In this document: in pieces, positions 16,062 through 23,614 of the stretch
Position numbering within the stretch: position 1 is the stretch's first letter
How the letters are laid out: each line of letters begins with the position of its first letter
DNA from: Streptomyces beihaiensis
GTDB lineage: Bacteria > Actinomycetota > Actinomycetes > Streptomycetales > Streptomycetaceae
Direction of reading: 5' to 3'
Assembly: GCF_026274175.1 (NCBI RefSeq)
Contig: NZ_JAPHNL010000287.1
Span: 1-36,681, forward strand
Length of the DNA: 36,681 nucleotides
Notes under the pieces: generated by a model
Databases searched by the model: none
Told to the model about the DNA's origin: nothing
What the model saw: only the letters and a program-made list of their open reading frames with translations
Made by a program: the position numbers and the translations under genes

Positions 16062-16940
16062 TCAGCCCTTGACCGCGCCGAGCATGACGCCGGAGACGAA
16101 GTAGCGCTGGACGAAGGGGTACACGCACAGGATCGGCAGCGCGGTGAGCACGATCGTCACGGCCTGGATGTTCGCCCCGACCTGGGTGAGCTGCGCCTGT
16201 GCGGCACCCGCGTTGGAGCCGCCCGTCGCGCCCAGGATGATGTTGCGCAGATAGACGGTGACCGGCATCAGTTCCGCGCGGTCCATGTAGAGGAAGGCGC
16301 TGAACCAGGAGTTCCAGAACGACACCGAGTAGAACAGCGCCATCGTCGCCACGACCGCCTTCGACAGTGGCAGGACCACCTTCAGCAGCGTGCCGTACGT
16401 GCTCAGGCCGTCGATCTGCGCCGCCTCCTCGAGCTCCGTCGGCAGGCTCTCGAAGAACGCCTTCATCACCAGCAGGTTGAAGACGCTGATGGCGTTGGGC
16501 AGCGCGATGGCCCAGACACTGTTCTTCAGGCCGAGGTGTGTGACCAGGACGTAGTTCGGGATCAGACCGCCGGTGAAGAACATGGTGAACACGGCGACAC
16601 CGACCAGGGCCGTGCGGCCTCTGAGGTGCTTCTTCGACAGGACGTAGGCGTAGCAGGTGGTGAGGAACATGGCGATCACGGTCGACACCACGGTGTACAG
16701 GACGGTGTTGCCGTAGTTCCGCCAGAACATCGAGTCGTGGAAGACGACCTTGTATGTGGTGAGGTTGAATCCCTTGGGCCACAACGTCACCTGGCCGGCG
16801 CGGATCTGGTGCTCGCCACTGAACGAGCGGGCGACGATGTTGAGGAAGGGATAGAGGGTCAGGACCACGACGAGGGTGAGCAGCACCCCGTTGATCCCCT
16901 GGAAGACGCGGTAGCCCCGAGAGGGCCGGTGCACACTCAC
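16062..16940 (-). CDS. ABC sugar permease (LplC-like)
   Basis: 292 residues from a GTG at 16940 that overlaps the stop of the upstream permease (GTGA). Six membrane segments begin at INGVLLTLVVVLTLYPFLNIV. The LplC-type features are FFTGGLIPNYVLV near the middle, the EAA loop ELEEAAQIDGLSTYGTLLKV followed by LPLSKAVVATMALF, and the C-terminal end YFVSGVMLGAVKG. It forms a channel with the LplB-like partner. Seventy-eight bases without a gene separate it from the binding-protein gene downstream. Confidence 0.92.
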   Translation of the reverse strand: MSVHRPSRGYRVFQGINGVLLTLVVVLTLYPFLNIVARSFSGEHQIRAGQVTLWPKGFNLTTYKVVFHDSMFWRNYGNTVLYTVVSTVIAMFLTTCYAYVLSKKHLRGRTALVGVAVFTMFFTGGLIPNYVLVTHLGLKNSVWAIALPNAISVFNLLVMKAFFESLPTELEEAAQIDGLSTYGTLLKVVLPLSKAVVATMALFYSVSFWNSWFSAFLYMDRAELMPVTVYLRNIILGATGGSNAGAAQAQLTQVGANIQAVTIVLTALPILCVYPFVQRYFVSGVMLGAVKG

Positions 16941-17866
16941 CACAGGCTCGTCCCCACTGTGCGACGTGAGAGCTGGTTGGCGGAGGTGATCAGCACCAGG
17001 CCGATGACCGCCTCGAACAGGCCGATGGCGGCCGCGTAACTGAAGCTGCCGGACTCGACGCCCGTGCGGTACACGTACGTGGAGATCACGTCGGCCGTCG
17101 GATACGTCAGCGGGTTGTACAGCAGCAGGACCTTCTCGAAGCCCACCGCCATGAACGTGCCCACGTTGAGAATCAGCAGCGTGACCATGGTGGGGCGGAT
17201 TCCGGGCAGCGTCACGTGCCAGGTCTGCCGCCAGCGGCCGGCGCCGTCGATGCGGGCCGCCTCGTACAGGTCCTCGTCGATGGTGGTGAGCGCGGCCAGG
17301 TAGAGGATCGTGCCCCAGCCTGCCGTCTGCCAGATCTCCGACCCGACGTAGATCGCCCGGAACCAGCCGGGCTCCTGGATGAACCGGATCGGGGCGTGCC
17401 CGAACCATCCGAGCAGGTGGTTGACGGGGCCGTTCGTGGCGAGCATCTGCATCGTCACACCCGCGACGATCACGATCGACAGGAAATGCGGGAGGTACGA
17501 GACCGACTGCACGAATCGCTTGAGGGCGCGGCGGCGCACCTCGTTGAGCAGCAGGGCGAGGACGATCGGGACAGGGAAGGAGAAGACGAGCGTCAGCCCG
17601 CCGAGCCACATCGTGTTCCGGAAGACCTGCCAGAACGTCGGATCGGTCAGGAACATCCGCACGTAACGCAACCCGACCCACTCGCTGCCGAAGATCGAAC
17701 CGCCCGGCTCGAAGCGGCGGAACGCGATCACGTTGCCCAGCATCGGCAGATAGCGGAAGACCAGGAAGAACAGCAGCGGCAGGAGGGCCAGGGAGTACAA
17801 CTGCCAGTCGCGCCGCCAAGCCTGGCGCCAGGTGCGGCGCCCGGACGGCGCCTTGGTGGATCTCAT
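16937..17866 (-). CDS. ABC sugar permease (LplB-like)
   Basis: 309 residues from the ATG at 17866, preceded by GAAAGG. A second in-frame ATG at 17905 would add 13 residues, but it falls too near the operator and lacks a ribosome site. Six membrane segments start at WQLYSLALLPLLFFLVFRYLP. The EAA loop is DLYEAARIDGAGRWRQTWHV with LPGIRPTMV after it; YVYRTGVESGSFSYAAAIGLF near the end is characteristic of LplB/YtcP-type subunits. It is the first gene of the leftward operon, driven by the promoter at 17942-17970. Confidence 0.9.
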   Translation of the reverse strand: MRSTKAPSGRRTWRQAWRRDWQLYSLALLPLLFFLVFRYLPMLGNVIAFRRFEPGGSIFGSEWVGLRYVRMFLTDPTFWQVFRNTMWLGGLTLVFSFPVPIVLALLLNEVRRRALKRFVQSVSYLPHFLSIVIVAGVTMQMLATNGPVNHLLGWFGHAPIRFIQEPGWFRAIYVGSEIWQTAGWGTILYLAALTTIDEDLYEAARIDGAGRWRQTWHVTLPGIRPTMVTLLILNVGTFMAVGFEKVLLLYNPLTYPTADVISTYVYRTGVESGSFSYAAAIGLFEAVIGLVLITSANQLSRRTVGTSLW

Positions 17867-17911
17867 GCGGGGCCTTTCTTCAATGCGACAGGGAAAGGCG
17901 GACACCGAGAA

Positions 17912-17929
17912 CTTTCGAAAGTCTTCCGG
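17912..17929 (+). promoter_or_regulatory. candidate LacI-family operator, site A (18-base shared element)
   Basis: CTTTCG-AAAG-TCTTCCGG. Its left part lies in a perfect 12-base palindrome ACTTTCGAAAGT (17911-17922). It sits about 6-23 bases inside the transcript of the leftward importer operon, where a bound repressor would block elongation or initiation. The same 18-base pattern, with the same spacing, is found at 19137-19154 (minus) and 20355-20372. Confidence 0.6.
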
Positions 17930-17941
17930 TAACGTCGCCGC

Positions 17942-17970
17942 AACCTAAGGCCGCTCCCGAAGCCTGTCAA
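17942..17970 (-). promoter_or_regulatory. promoter of the leftward importer operon
   Basis: On the minus strand TTGACA (complement of 17965-17970), a 17-base spacer and TAGGTT (complement of 17942-17947) form a near-consensus vegetative promoter. Transcription would begin near 17935, upstream of the LplB-like gene. A separate promoter for the divergent CE7 gene is not clear to me in 17867-18043. Confidence 0.6.
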
Positions 17971-18043
17971 TGGGTCTTGTGCGGAGGGGAGTTGCTCCTG
18001 CCGCCGCACAACCACCACGCCACCGAACGAGAACGAGGTGCCC

Positions 18044-19042
18044 GTGCCCGCCTTCGACCTGCCCCTCGACCAGCTGGAACGCCACCGCCCGCCGCTCGAC
18101 GAACCCGCCGACTTCGACACCTTCTGGCGCGCCACCCTCGCCGGCGCCGATCACCCGGAACCACTGCTCGACGTCCGACCCGTGGACAACGGCCTCAGCC
18201 TGGTCGACAGCTGGGACGTCACCTTCCGCGGCTTCGCCCAGGACCCGGTCAGGGCCTGGTACACCCGGCCCGCCCACACCGACGAGCCCCTTCCCGCCGT
18301 CGTGGAGTTCGCCGGGTACGGCCGCGGCCGCGGCCTCCCGCACTCCCGCCTGACCTGGGCCAACGCCGGGTACGCGCATCTGCTCATGGACAACCGCGGC
18401 CAGGGCGACCAGTACGGCGACGGCGGCGCCACCCCCGATCCGCACGCCGCCGCGCCCGGCGGCCCCGGCCCGGCCGTACGCGGCCTGCCCGACCCGCACA
18501 CCTACCACTACCGGCGGCTGATCACCGACGCCGTGCGGGCGGTCGCCGCGCTGCGCGCGCTGCCCGCAGTGGACGCCCGCCGCGTCGCCGCCGTCGGCAA
18601 CAGCCAGGGCGGGGGAGTGGCCCTCGCCGTCGCCGGGCTCGTGCCGGACCTCGCGGCGACGCTGGTCACCGCGCCGCTGCTGTGCGGCATCCGGCGCGCC
18701 CTCGACCTGACCGACGCGGGCCCGTACGGGGAGATCGCCGCCTACCTCGCCGTGCACCGCGGCGCCGAGACCGCCGCCCGGCGCACGCTCTCCTACGTCG
18801 AGGGGATCTCCTTCGCCCGCCGCGCCCGCTGCCCCGCCCACTTCGGCGTCGGCCTGCGCGACACCGTCTGCCCGCCCAGCGGCGCCTACGCCGCCTACCA
18901 CCGTTACGGCGAACTGACCGGCCACGACCCGGACAGGGAGATCCACGCCTACCCGTTCAACGGCCACGAGGGCGGTGAAGCCTCCCATGTGCGGCGCCAA
19001 CTCGCCTGGCTGCGAAGGGTTGTTGACGCCGTCGCGGCGTAG
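18044..19042 (+). CDS. CE7 acetyl(xylan) esterase, cytoplasmic
   Basis: 332 residues from GTG 18044, chosen over GTG 18038 because GAGG is correctly placed for it and the protein then begins with the family pattern PAFDLPLDQL. It is an alpha/beta hydrolase of the CE7 family (acetylxylan esterase/cephalosporin-C deacetylase). The nucleophile is Ser187 in VGNSQGG, with Asp273 in GLRDTVCPP and His308 in FNGHEGG. The motif MDNRGQGDQ (115-123) is family-typical. No signal peptide is seen, so it would strip acetyl groups from xylo-oligosaccharides after import. It diverges from the GH39 importer operon, and site A lies between them, so both directions may share a regulator. Confidence 0.88.
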   Translation: MPAFDLPLDQLERHRPPLDEPADFDTFWRATLAGADHPEPLLDVRPVDNGLSLVDSWDVTFRGFAQDPVRAWYTRPAHTDEPLPAVVEFAGYGRGRGLPHSRLTWANAGYAHLLMDNRGQGDQYGDGGATPDPHAAAPGGPGPAVRGLPDPHTYHYRRLITDAVRAVAALRALPAVDARRVAAVGNSQGGGVALAVAGLVPDLAATLVTAPLLCGIRRALDLTDAGPYGEIAAYLAVHRGAETAARRTLSYVEGISFARRARCPAHFGVGLRDTVCPPSGAYAAYHRYGELTGHDPDREIHAYPFNGHEGGEASHVRRQLAWLRRVVDAVAA

Positions 19043-19136
19043 TGGCCGCCCGGCGCGCGGGGGCCCGCTATGTTCGAGGGGCCGGACGGTTCGGCCCCTG
19101 AGGCGGTGCGCCGGCCGCGACGTGCCTTACGGTTTT

Positions 19137-19154
19137 CCGGAAGACACTCGGAGA
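19137..19154 (-). promoter_or_regulatory. candidate LacI-family operator, site C (18-base shared element)
   Basis: On the minus strand TCTCCG-AGTG-TCTTCCGG. On the plus strand a TTCCGGAA palindrome (19135-19142) is followed 22 bases later by TTCCGGAG (19157-19164), two helical turns apart. It lies 50-65 bases before the LacI start codon, a typical autoregulation position. The rest of 19043-19201 shows only a small hairpin, ACGCCG-TCG-CGGCGT, at the end of the CE7 gene. Confidence 0.55.
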
Positions 19155-19201
19155 TTTTCCGGAGATCAGCGCACACTGCTCACGCGACGGAGGTGGGGAA
19201 C

Positions 19202-20257
19202 GTGGCCCGGGAAGGCGCCCAGCGCAAGTCAGCCACGCGGAGCCCGGACGGGCCGGCCAAGGTGACGATCACCGAGATCGCTCGGGAGGCCGGGGTCTCC
19301 GTGCCGACCGTCTCGCGGGTCGTCAACGGGCGCTCCGACGTCTCGCCCGCCACCCGCGCCCGTATCGAGGACCTGCTGCACCGCCACGGTTACCGGCGCA
19401 GGCAGGGGGCGCCGGACCGGGCGGCCCTGCTCGACCTGGTCTTCAACGACCTGGACAGCCCCTGGGCCGTGGAGATCATCCGGGGCGTGGAGGAAGTGGC
19501 GCACGAGGCGGGCTTCGGAACCGTCGTCTCGGCGATCCACGGCCGGGCGGGCGCGGCCCGGCAGTGGATGACCAATCTGCGGGCCCGCGCGTCGGACGGC
19601 GTCATCCTCGTGACGTCGGCCCTCGAACCGGGGCTCCACGACGAGCTGCGCCGCCTGGGCGTGCCGTTGGTGGTGGTCGACCCGGCCGGATCGCCCGCCT
19701 CTCAGGAACCGACCGTCGGCGCCACCAACTGGGCGGGCGGCATGGCGGCCACCGAGCACCTGCTGGCCCTCGGCCACCGCAGGATCGGGTTCATCGAGGG
19801 CCCGCCCCGGCTGCTCTGCTCGCGGGCCAGGCTCGACGGCTACCGGGCCGCGCTCGACGTCGCGGGCGTGCCGGTGGACGAGACCCTGGTCGTACCCGGC
19901 GACTTCTACCACGAGTCCGGGTTCACCGGCTGCAACCAGCTGCTCGACCTGGCCGACCCGCCCACCGCCGTCTTCGCCGCCAGCGACCAGATGGCGCTCG
20001 GCGCGATCGAGGCGCTGCGCAGGCGCGGACTGCGCGTGCCCGAGGACATGAGCGTCGTCGGCTTCGACGACCTTCCGGAGGTGCGGTGGTCGGCCCCGCC
20101 GCTCACCACCGTGCGTCAACCACTCGCGGACATGGGGAAGCTGGCGGCCCGTTCGGTCATCGATCTGGCGCGGTCGGTCGCACCCGCCTCGCCCCGGGTC
20201 GAACTGGCGACGGAACTCGTGGTCAGGGCCAGTACGGGAGAGCCGCGCGCGGTGTAG
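19202..20257 (+). CDS. bxlR: LacI-family transcriptional regulator (BxlR-like)
   Basis: 351 residues from GTG 19202, which has the strong site GGAGGT. An upstream in-frame ATG at 19070 would run through the candidate operator and is rejected. The LacI HTH is VTITEIAREAGVSVPTVSRVVNG at 21-43, with VSPATRARIEDLLHRHGY as hinge. The sensor domain contains DLVFNDLDSPWAVEIIRGV, LALGHRRIGFIEGP, PEDMSVVGFDDLP and PPLTTVRQPL. It sits directly before an importer and GH3 xylosidase, the arrangement of bxlR-bxlEFGA loci in Streptomyces. The name is by gene order, not by direct comparison. The three copies of the 18-base element make it the likely regulator of both importer operons around it. Confidence 0.8.
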   Translation: MAREGAQRKSATRSPDGPAKVTITEIAREAGVSVPTVSRVVNGRSDVSPATRARIEDLLHRHGYRRRQGAPDRAALLDLVFNDLDSPWAVEIIRGVEEVAHEAGFGTVVSAIHGRAGAARQWMTNLRARASDGVILVTSALEPGLHDELRRLGVPLVVVDPAGSPASQEPTVGATNWAGGMAATEHLLALGHRRIGFIEGPPRLLCSRARLDGYRAALDVAGVPVDETLVVPGDFYHESGFTGCNQLLDLADPPTAVFAASDQMALGAIEALRRRGLRVPEDMSVVGFDDLPEVRWSAPPLTTVRQPLADMGKLAARSVIDLARSVAPASPRVELATELVVRASTGEPRAV

Positions 20258-20305
20258 AACGCCACATTCCGCAGGGGGTGTCAGCGGCCTTTTTTGTCAA
20301 GGGCG

Positions 20306-20334
20306 TTGACACCCCCTCCGCATGTCCGTAACTT
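20306..20334 (+). promoter_or_regulatory. promoter of the bxlE-like operon
   Basis: TTGACA at 20306-20311, a 17-base spacer and TAACTT at 20329-20334; start predicted near 20341. The -35 box is one arm of a perfect inverted repeat TGTCAA-GGGCG-TTGACA (20295-20311). The T-run just upstream (20290-20295) may belong to a weak terminator of the LacI gene. Confidence 0.6.
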
Positions 20335-20354
20335 CCGTGGCCGTCTCCCGATAG

Positions 20355-20375
20355 TTTTCGGATCTCTTCCGGAAG
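20355..20375 (+). promoter_or_regulatory. candidate LacI-family operator, site B, overlapping the ribosome site of bxlE
   Basis: TTTTCG-GATC-TCTTCCGG at 20355-20372, extended as the palindrome CTTCCGGAAG (20366-20375). The GGAAGG ribosome site of the next gene is part of the palindrome, and the element lies about 15-35 bases inside the transcript. Confidence 0.6.
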
Positions 20376-20382
20376 GTGCGTC

Positions 20383-21690
20383 ATGCCACACACCACTCCT
20401 TCGTCCCTGTCCCGCCGCCGGTTCCTCGGAGTGGTCTCCGTCGCGGGTCTTGGCACCGCGGTGCTCACGTCCTGCGGTGACTCCGACTCCGGCGGCGGCA
20501 CGGACAGCCAGGGCAGGACCGTCTTCGAGTGGTGGCACATCCAGACCACCGAGCCGGGCAAGCACCTGTGGCCCGAGCAGGCGAAGGCGTACGAGAAGGC
20601 GCACCCCGACGTCAAGATCAAGCTCGTGCCGCTGGAGAACGACGCCTTCAAGGCGAAGATGACGGCCCTCGTCGGCACCGGCAAGCTGCCCGACCTGTAC
20701 AACACCTGGGGCGGCGGCGTCCTCAAGCAGCAGGTCGACGCCGGTCTCACCGAGGACCTCACCGACCAGGTCAAGGACTGGATCGGCGACCTGCTGCCCG
20801 CCTCGCGCAAGGCGTACGAGTTCGACGGAAAGACCTACGCCATCCCCGTCGACATCGGAGCCGTCGGCTTCTGGTACAACAAGGCGCTCTTCAAGAAGGC
20901 CGGGATCGACACGCCGCCGACGACCTGGTCCGAGCTGCTCGACACCGTCAGGAAGCTGAAGGCCACCGGCATCACCCCGATCGCCCTCGCGGGCAAGGAG
21001 AAGTGGCCCGGCATGTACTACTGGGCGTATCTGGCGATCCGCCTCGCCGGTGTCGACGGCATGCAGAAGGCCGCGGACGCGAAGGACTTCACCGGGGACG
21101 ACTTCGTCAAGGCGGGCGAGCACCTCAAGGAACTCGTCGACCTGAAGCCGTTCCAGAAGGGCTTCCTCGGCGCCGCCTACCCCGGCCCGACCGGTGAGGC
21201 CGCCACCATGGGCAACGCCAAGGCGGCCATGGAGCTGATGGGGCAGTGGGCCCCCAACGTGCAGAAGTCGGAAGGCAAGGGTATCGGCCACGACCTCGGC
21301 TTCTTCCCCTTCCCGAACGTCGAGGGCGGCAAGGGGAAGTCCACCGACGTCTTCGGCGGCGGGGGCGGCTACGCGCTCCGCAAGGGCGGACCCAAGGCGG
21401 CCCTCGACTTCCTGAAGTGGTTCGTCGGCCCCGACAGCGACAGCCGCCTCGTCAAGGAGGGCGGCATGATCCCGGTGAACACCAAGGCCAAGGACGCGCT
21501 CACCGACCCCAACCTGAAGGCCGTCTTCGACCTCCTGAACAACTCCACCGCCTTCCAGCTCTACCTCGACCAGGCATACCCGCCCGCCGTCGGCCAGGAG
21601 GTCAACGACTCGGTGGCCGCGCTCATCGCGGGCTCCAAGTCCCCCGAGCAGGTGGCCCGTTCCATCACCCAGGTCGCCAAGAACCAGTAG
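20383..21690 (+). CDS. bxlE: ABC importer solute-binding lipoprotein, xylobiose-type (BxlE-like, Tat signal)
   Basis: 435 residues. The signal holds SRRRFLGVVSVAGLGTAVLTSC, with Arg-Arg-Arg at 11-13 for Tat and the lipobox Cys31. The mature protein is a family-1 sugar-binding protein: FEWWHIQTTEPGKHLWPEQA at the start, YAIPVDIGAVGFWYNKALF in the hinge region and GGGGGYALRKGGPKAALDFL in the last third. The role is extracellular capture of xylobiose or short xylo-oligosaccharides, inferred from the LacI, permease and GH3 neighbours. The next gene's ATG directly follows its TAG. Confidence 0.88.
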   Translation: MPHTTPSSLSRRRFLGVVSVAGLGTAVLTSCGDSDSGGGTDSQGRTVFEWWHIQTTEPGKHLWPEQAKAYEKAHPDVKIKLVPLENDAFKAKMTALVGTGKLPDLYNTWGGGVLKQQVDAGLTEDLTDQVKDWIGDLLPASRKAYEFDGKTYAIPVDIGAVGFWYNKALFKKAGIDTPPTTWSELLDTVRKLKATGITPIALAGKEKWPGMYYWAYLAIRLAGVDGMQKAADAKDFTGDDFVKAGEHLKELVDLKPFQKGFLGAAYPGPTGEAATMGNAKAAMELMGQWAPNVQKSEGKGIGHDLGFFPFPNVEGGKGKSTDVFGGGGGYALRKGGPKAALDFLKWFVGPDSDSRLVKEGGMIPVNTKAKDALTDPNLKAVFDLLNNSTAFQLYLDQAYPPAVGQEVNDSVAALIAGSKSPEQVARSITQVAKNQ

Positions 21691-22689
21691 ATGACCATGA
21701 CGTCGACCCAGATCAAGGACGCGCCCCCCGCCCTGGGCGAGGCGCCGCGGGGCGGCCAGGACAGGAACCGGCGGCCCCTGACCCGACGGGCCCGCGACTG
21801 GCTGACCGCCTTCCTCTTCACCGTCCCCGGGCTCGCGCTCTTCCTCGTGTTCGTGGCGGTCCCGATCCTGTACGCCGCGTACGTCTCCTTCTTCAAGTGG
21901 GGCGGATTCGGCTCTCCGTCGGACTTCGTGGGCGTGGACAACTTCACGCGGCTGTTCCAGGACCCGGTGTTCCTCGGCGACCTGTGGCGCGGGCTGCTCC
22001 TGGTGCTGCTCTCGCTCGGCCTGCAACTGCCGTTCGCGCTCGCCATGGCCGTGCTCCTCAACCAGAAACTGCGCGGCCGGGCCGTCTACCGGATGCTGTT
22101 CTTCGCGCCGTACGTCCTGTCCGAGGTCATCACCGGCGTGCTGTTCTCGATGATCTTCGCTCCGGACAGCGGGCTCGCCGACAAGGTCCTCGGCGCCGTC
22201 GGACTCGACGGCGTCGGCGGCCTGTGGTTCTCCGGCCAGAGCACCGTCATGGCGACCCTCTTCTTGGTCATGACCTGGAAGTACTTCGGTTTCCACATGA
22301 TGCTGCTGCTTGCCGGCCTGCAGGGGATACCGCCCGAACTCACGGAAGCCGCCCGTATCGACGGGGCCGGTACCTGGCAGCGCTTTCGGCACATCACCCT
22401 GCCGCTGCTCGGGCCGACGATCCGGTTGAGCGTCTTCCTGTCGGTGATCGGCGCGATCCAGCTCTTCGACCTGGTGTGGGTGGTGACGCAGGGCGGCCCC
22501 GACCACCACTCCGAGACCATGGCGGTCACGATGTTCCAGTTCGGCTTCAAGCGCTACCAGATGGGGTACGCCAGCGCGATCTCGATCGTGATGTTCCTCA
22601 TCAGCTTCGTCTTCGCCCTCTTCTACCAGCGCTTCGTGCTGCGCCGCGACACCGAAGGCGCCCTCACCACCATGCGGGGATCCCGATGA
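21691..22689 (+). CDS. bxlF: ABC sugar permease (MalF-like, BxlF position)
   Basis: 332 residues beginning at the base after the bxlE-like stop; a second ATG lies two codons later. A basic tail (RNRRPLTRRARD) leads to six membrane segments starting at WLTAFLFTVPGLALFLVFVAVPIL. The EAA loop is ELTEAARIDGAGTWQRFRHI with LPLLGPTIR after it, followed by LFDLVWVVTQGGPDHHSE, typical of sugar-importer MalF subunits. It pairs with the next permease, which overlaps it by ATGA. Confidence 0.9.
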   Translation: MTMTSTQIKDAPPALGEAPRGGQDRNRRPLTRRARDWLTAFLFTVPGLALFLVFVAVPILYAAYVSFFKWGGFGSPSDFVGVDNFTRLFQDPVFLGDLWRGLLLVLLSLGLQLPFALAMAVLLNQKLRGRAVYRMLFFAPYVLSEVITGVLFSMIFAPDSGLADKVLGAVGLDGVGGLWFSGQSTVMATLFLVMTWKYFGFHMMLLLAGLQGIPPELTEAARIDGAGTWQRFRHITLPLLGPTIRLSVFLSVIGAIQLFDLVWVVTQGGPDHHSETMAVTMFQFGFKRYQMGYASAISIVMFLISFVFALFYQRFVLRRDTEGALTTMRGSR

Positions 22690-23561
22690 CGACACAGACG
22701 GCCCCCCGGATCCCGATGACGGCGCGTCAGGTCAGGCGGCGGCGCCGACTGCGCTCCGTCCCGCTGTACGTGACCGTGTGGGTGATCGGCGTCGTCATGG
22801 TGACGCCGCTGCTCTACGCGCTCATCTCCGGTTTCAAGTCCACCGACCAGCTCTCCGGCAACGCGTTCGGCCTGCCCTCGCCCTGGGTGACGCAGAACTA
22901 CACTCGCATCCTGGAGGACAGCGCGTTCTGGCGGATGCTCGGCTCCTCCACCCTGATCGCCCTCGGAACCACCGCCCTGACCGTCGGCGCCGCGGCGCTC
23001 GCCGCGTTCGCCCTCGCCCGGTTCGCCTTCCGCGGACGGGAGTTCCTCTTCACTCTCTTCACGGTCGGGCTGATGTTCCCGTTCGCCGTGGCGATCCTTC
23101 CGCTCTTCGTGCTCCTGCGCACCTTCGGCCTGCTCGACAACCCGTGGGGTGTCATCCTGCCGCAGGCGGCGTTCGGGCTGCCGATGACCATCGTCATCCT
23201 GCGCAACTTCTTCCGGGAGATCCCCGGCGAGATCGAGGAGGCGGCCACACTCGACGGCTGCTCCGCGTTCGGCTTCTTCTGGCGCATCCTGCTGCCGATG
23301 GCGCGGCCCGCACTCGGCACCGTCTCCGTCCTCGCCGTGGTGACCAGCTGGAACAACTTCCTGCTCCCGCTGCTCGTCTTCAGCGAACCCACCTGGTGGA
23401 CCATCCCGGTCGGAGTCCAGCAGTTCCAGGGCCAGTACTCCAGCGACACGGCCCGCATCTTCGCCTACCTCGTCCTGTCGATGGCCCCCGCCCTCGCCTT
23501 CTACGCCGTCGCCGAGCGCCAGCTGATCGGCGGCATCACGCTGGGCGCGACCAAGGGCTGA
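22686..23561 (+). CDS. bxlG: ABC sugar permease (MalG-like, BxlG position)
   Basis: 291 residues from the ATG at 22686, overlapping the previous stop (ATGA) with GGGGA just upstream. A near-duplicate of the start context, GATCCCGATGAC, recurs 30 bases downstream, so the second ATG at 22716 is a possible alternative. Six membrane segments begin at VPLYVTVWVIGVVMVTPLLYALI. The EAA loop reads EIEEAATLDGCSAFGFFWRI, followed by LPMARPALG. The end, RQLIGGITLGATKG, is typical for the MalG-like partner. Confidence 0.9.
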   Translation: MTTQTAPRIPMTARQVRRRRRLRSVPLYVTVWVIGVVMVTPLLYALISGFKSTDQLSGNAFGLPSPWVTQNYTRILEDSAFWRMLGSSTLIALGTTALTVGAAALAAFALARFAFRGREFLFTLFTVGLMFPFAVAILPLFVLLRTFGLLDNPWGVILPQAAFGLPMTIVILRNFFREIPGEIEEAATLDGCSAFGFFWRILLPMARPALGTVSVLAVVTSWNNFLLPLLVFSEPTWWTIPVGVQQFQGQYSSDTARIFAYLVLSMAPALAFYAVAERQLIGGITLGATKG

Positions 23562-23614
23562 CAACGGCCCCCACACCCGCACCTCCCCGCCCACCCCCGC
23601 ACCAGAGGAGTTCC

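Noticed and set aside
14259-17039. A 926-codon open frame on the plus strand opposite the GH39, binding-protein and permease genes
   Set aside because: It is rich in Arg, Val, Asp and His with no recognisable domain, as expected when the strand opposite a high-GC gene lacks stops. The minus-strand genes have full family motifs and ribosome sites.
19070-19201. An upstream ATG at 19070 as the start of the LacI gene
   Set aside because: It has no ribosome site and would make the promoter/operator region coding. GTG 19202 has GGAGGT at good spacing and gives a normal LacI length.
20290-20311. TTTTTT followed by TGTCAA-GGGCG-TTGACA as an intrinsic terminator of the LacI gene
   Set aside because: The T-run comes before the inverted repeat rather than after it, and the repeat forms the -35 box of a well-spaced promoter. 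A regulatory reading fits better.
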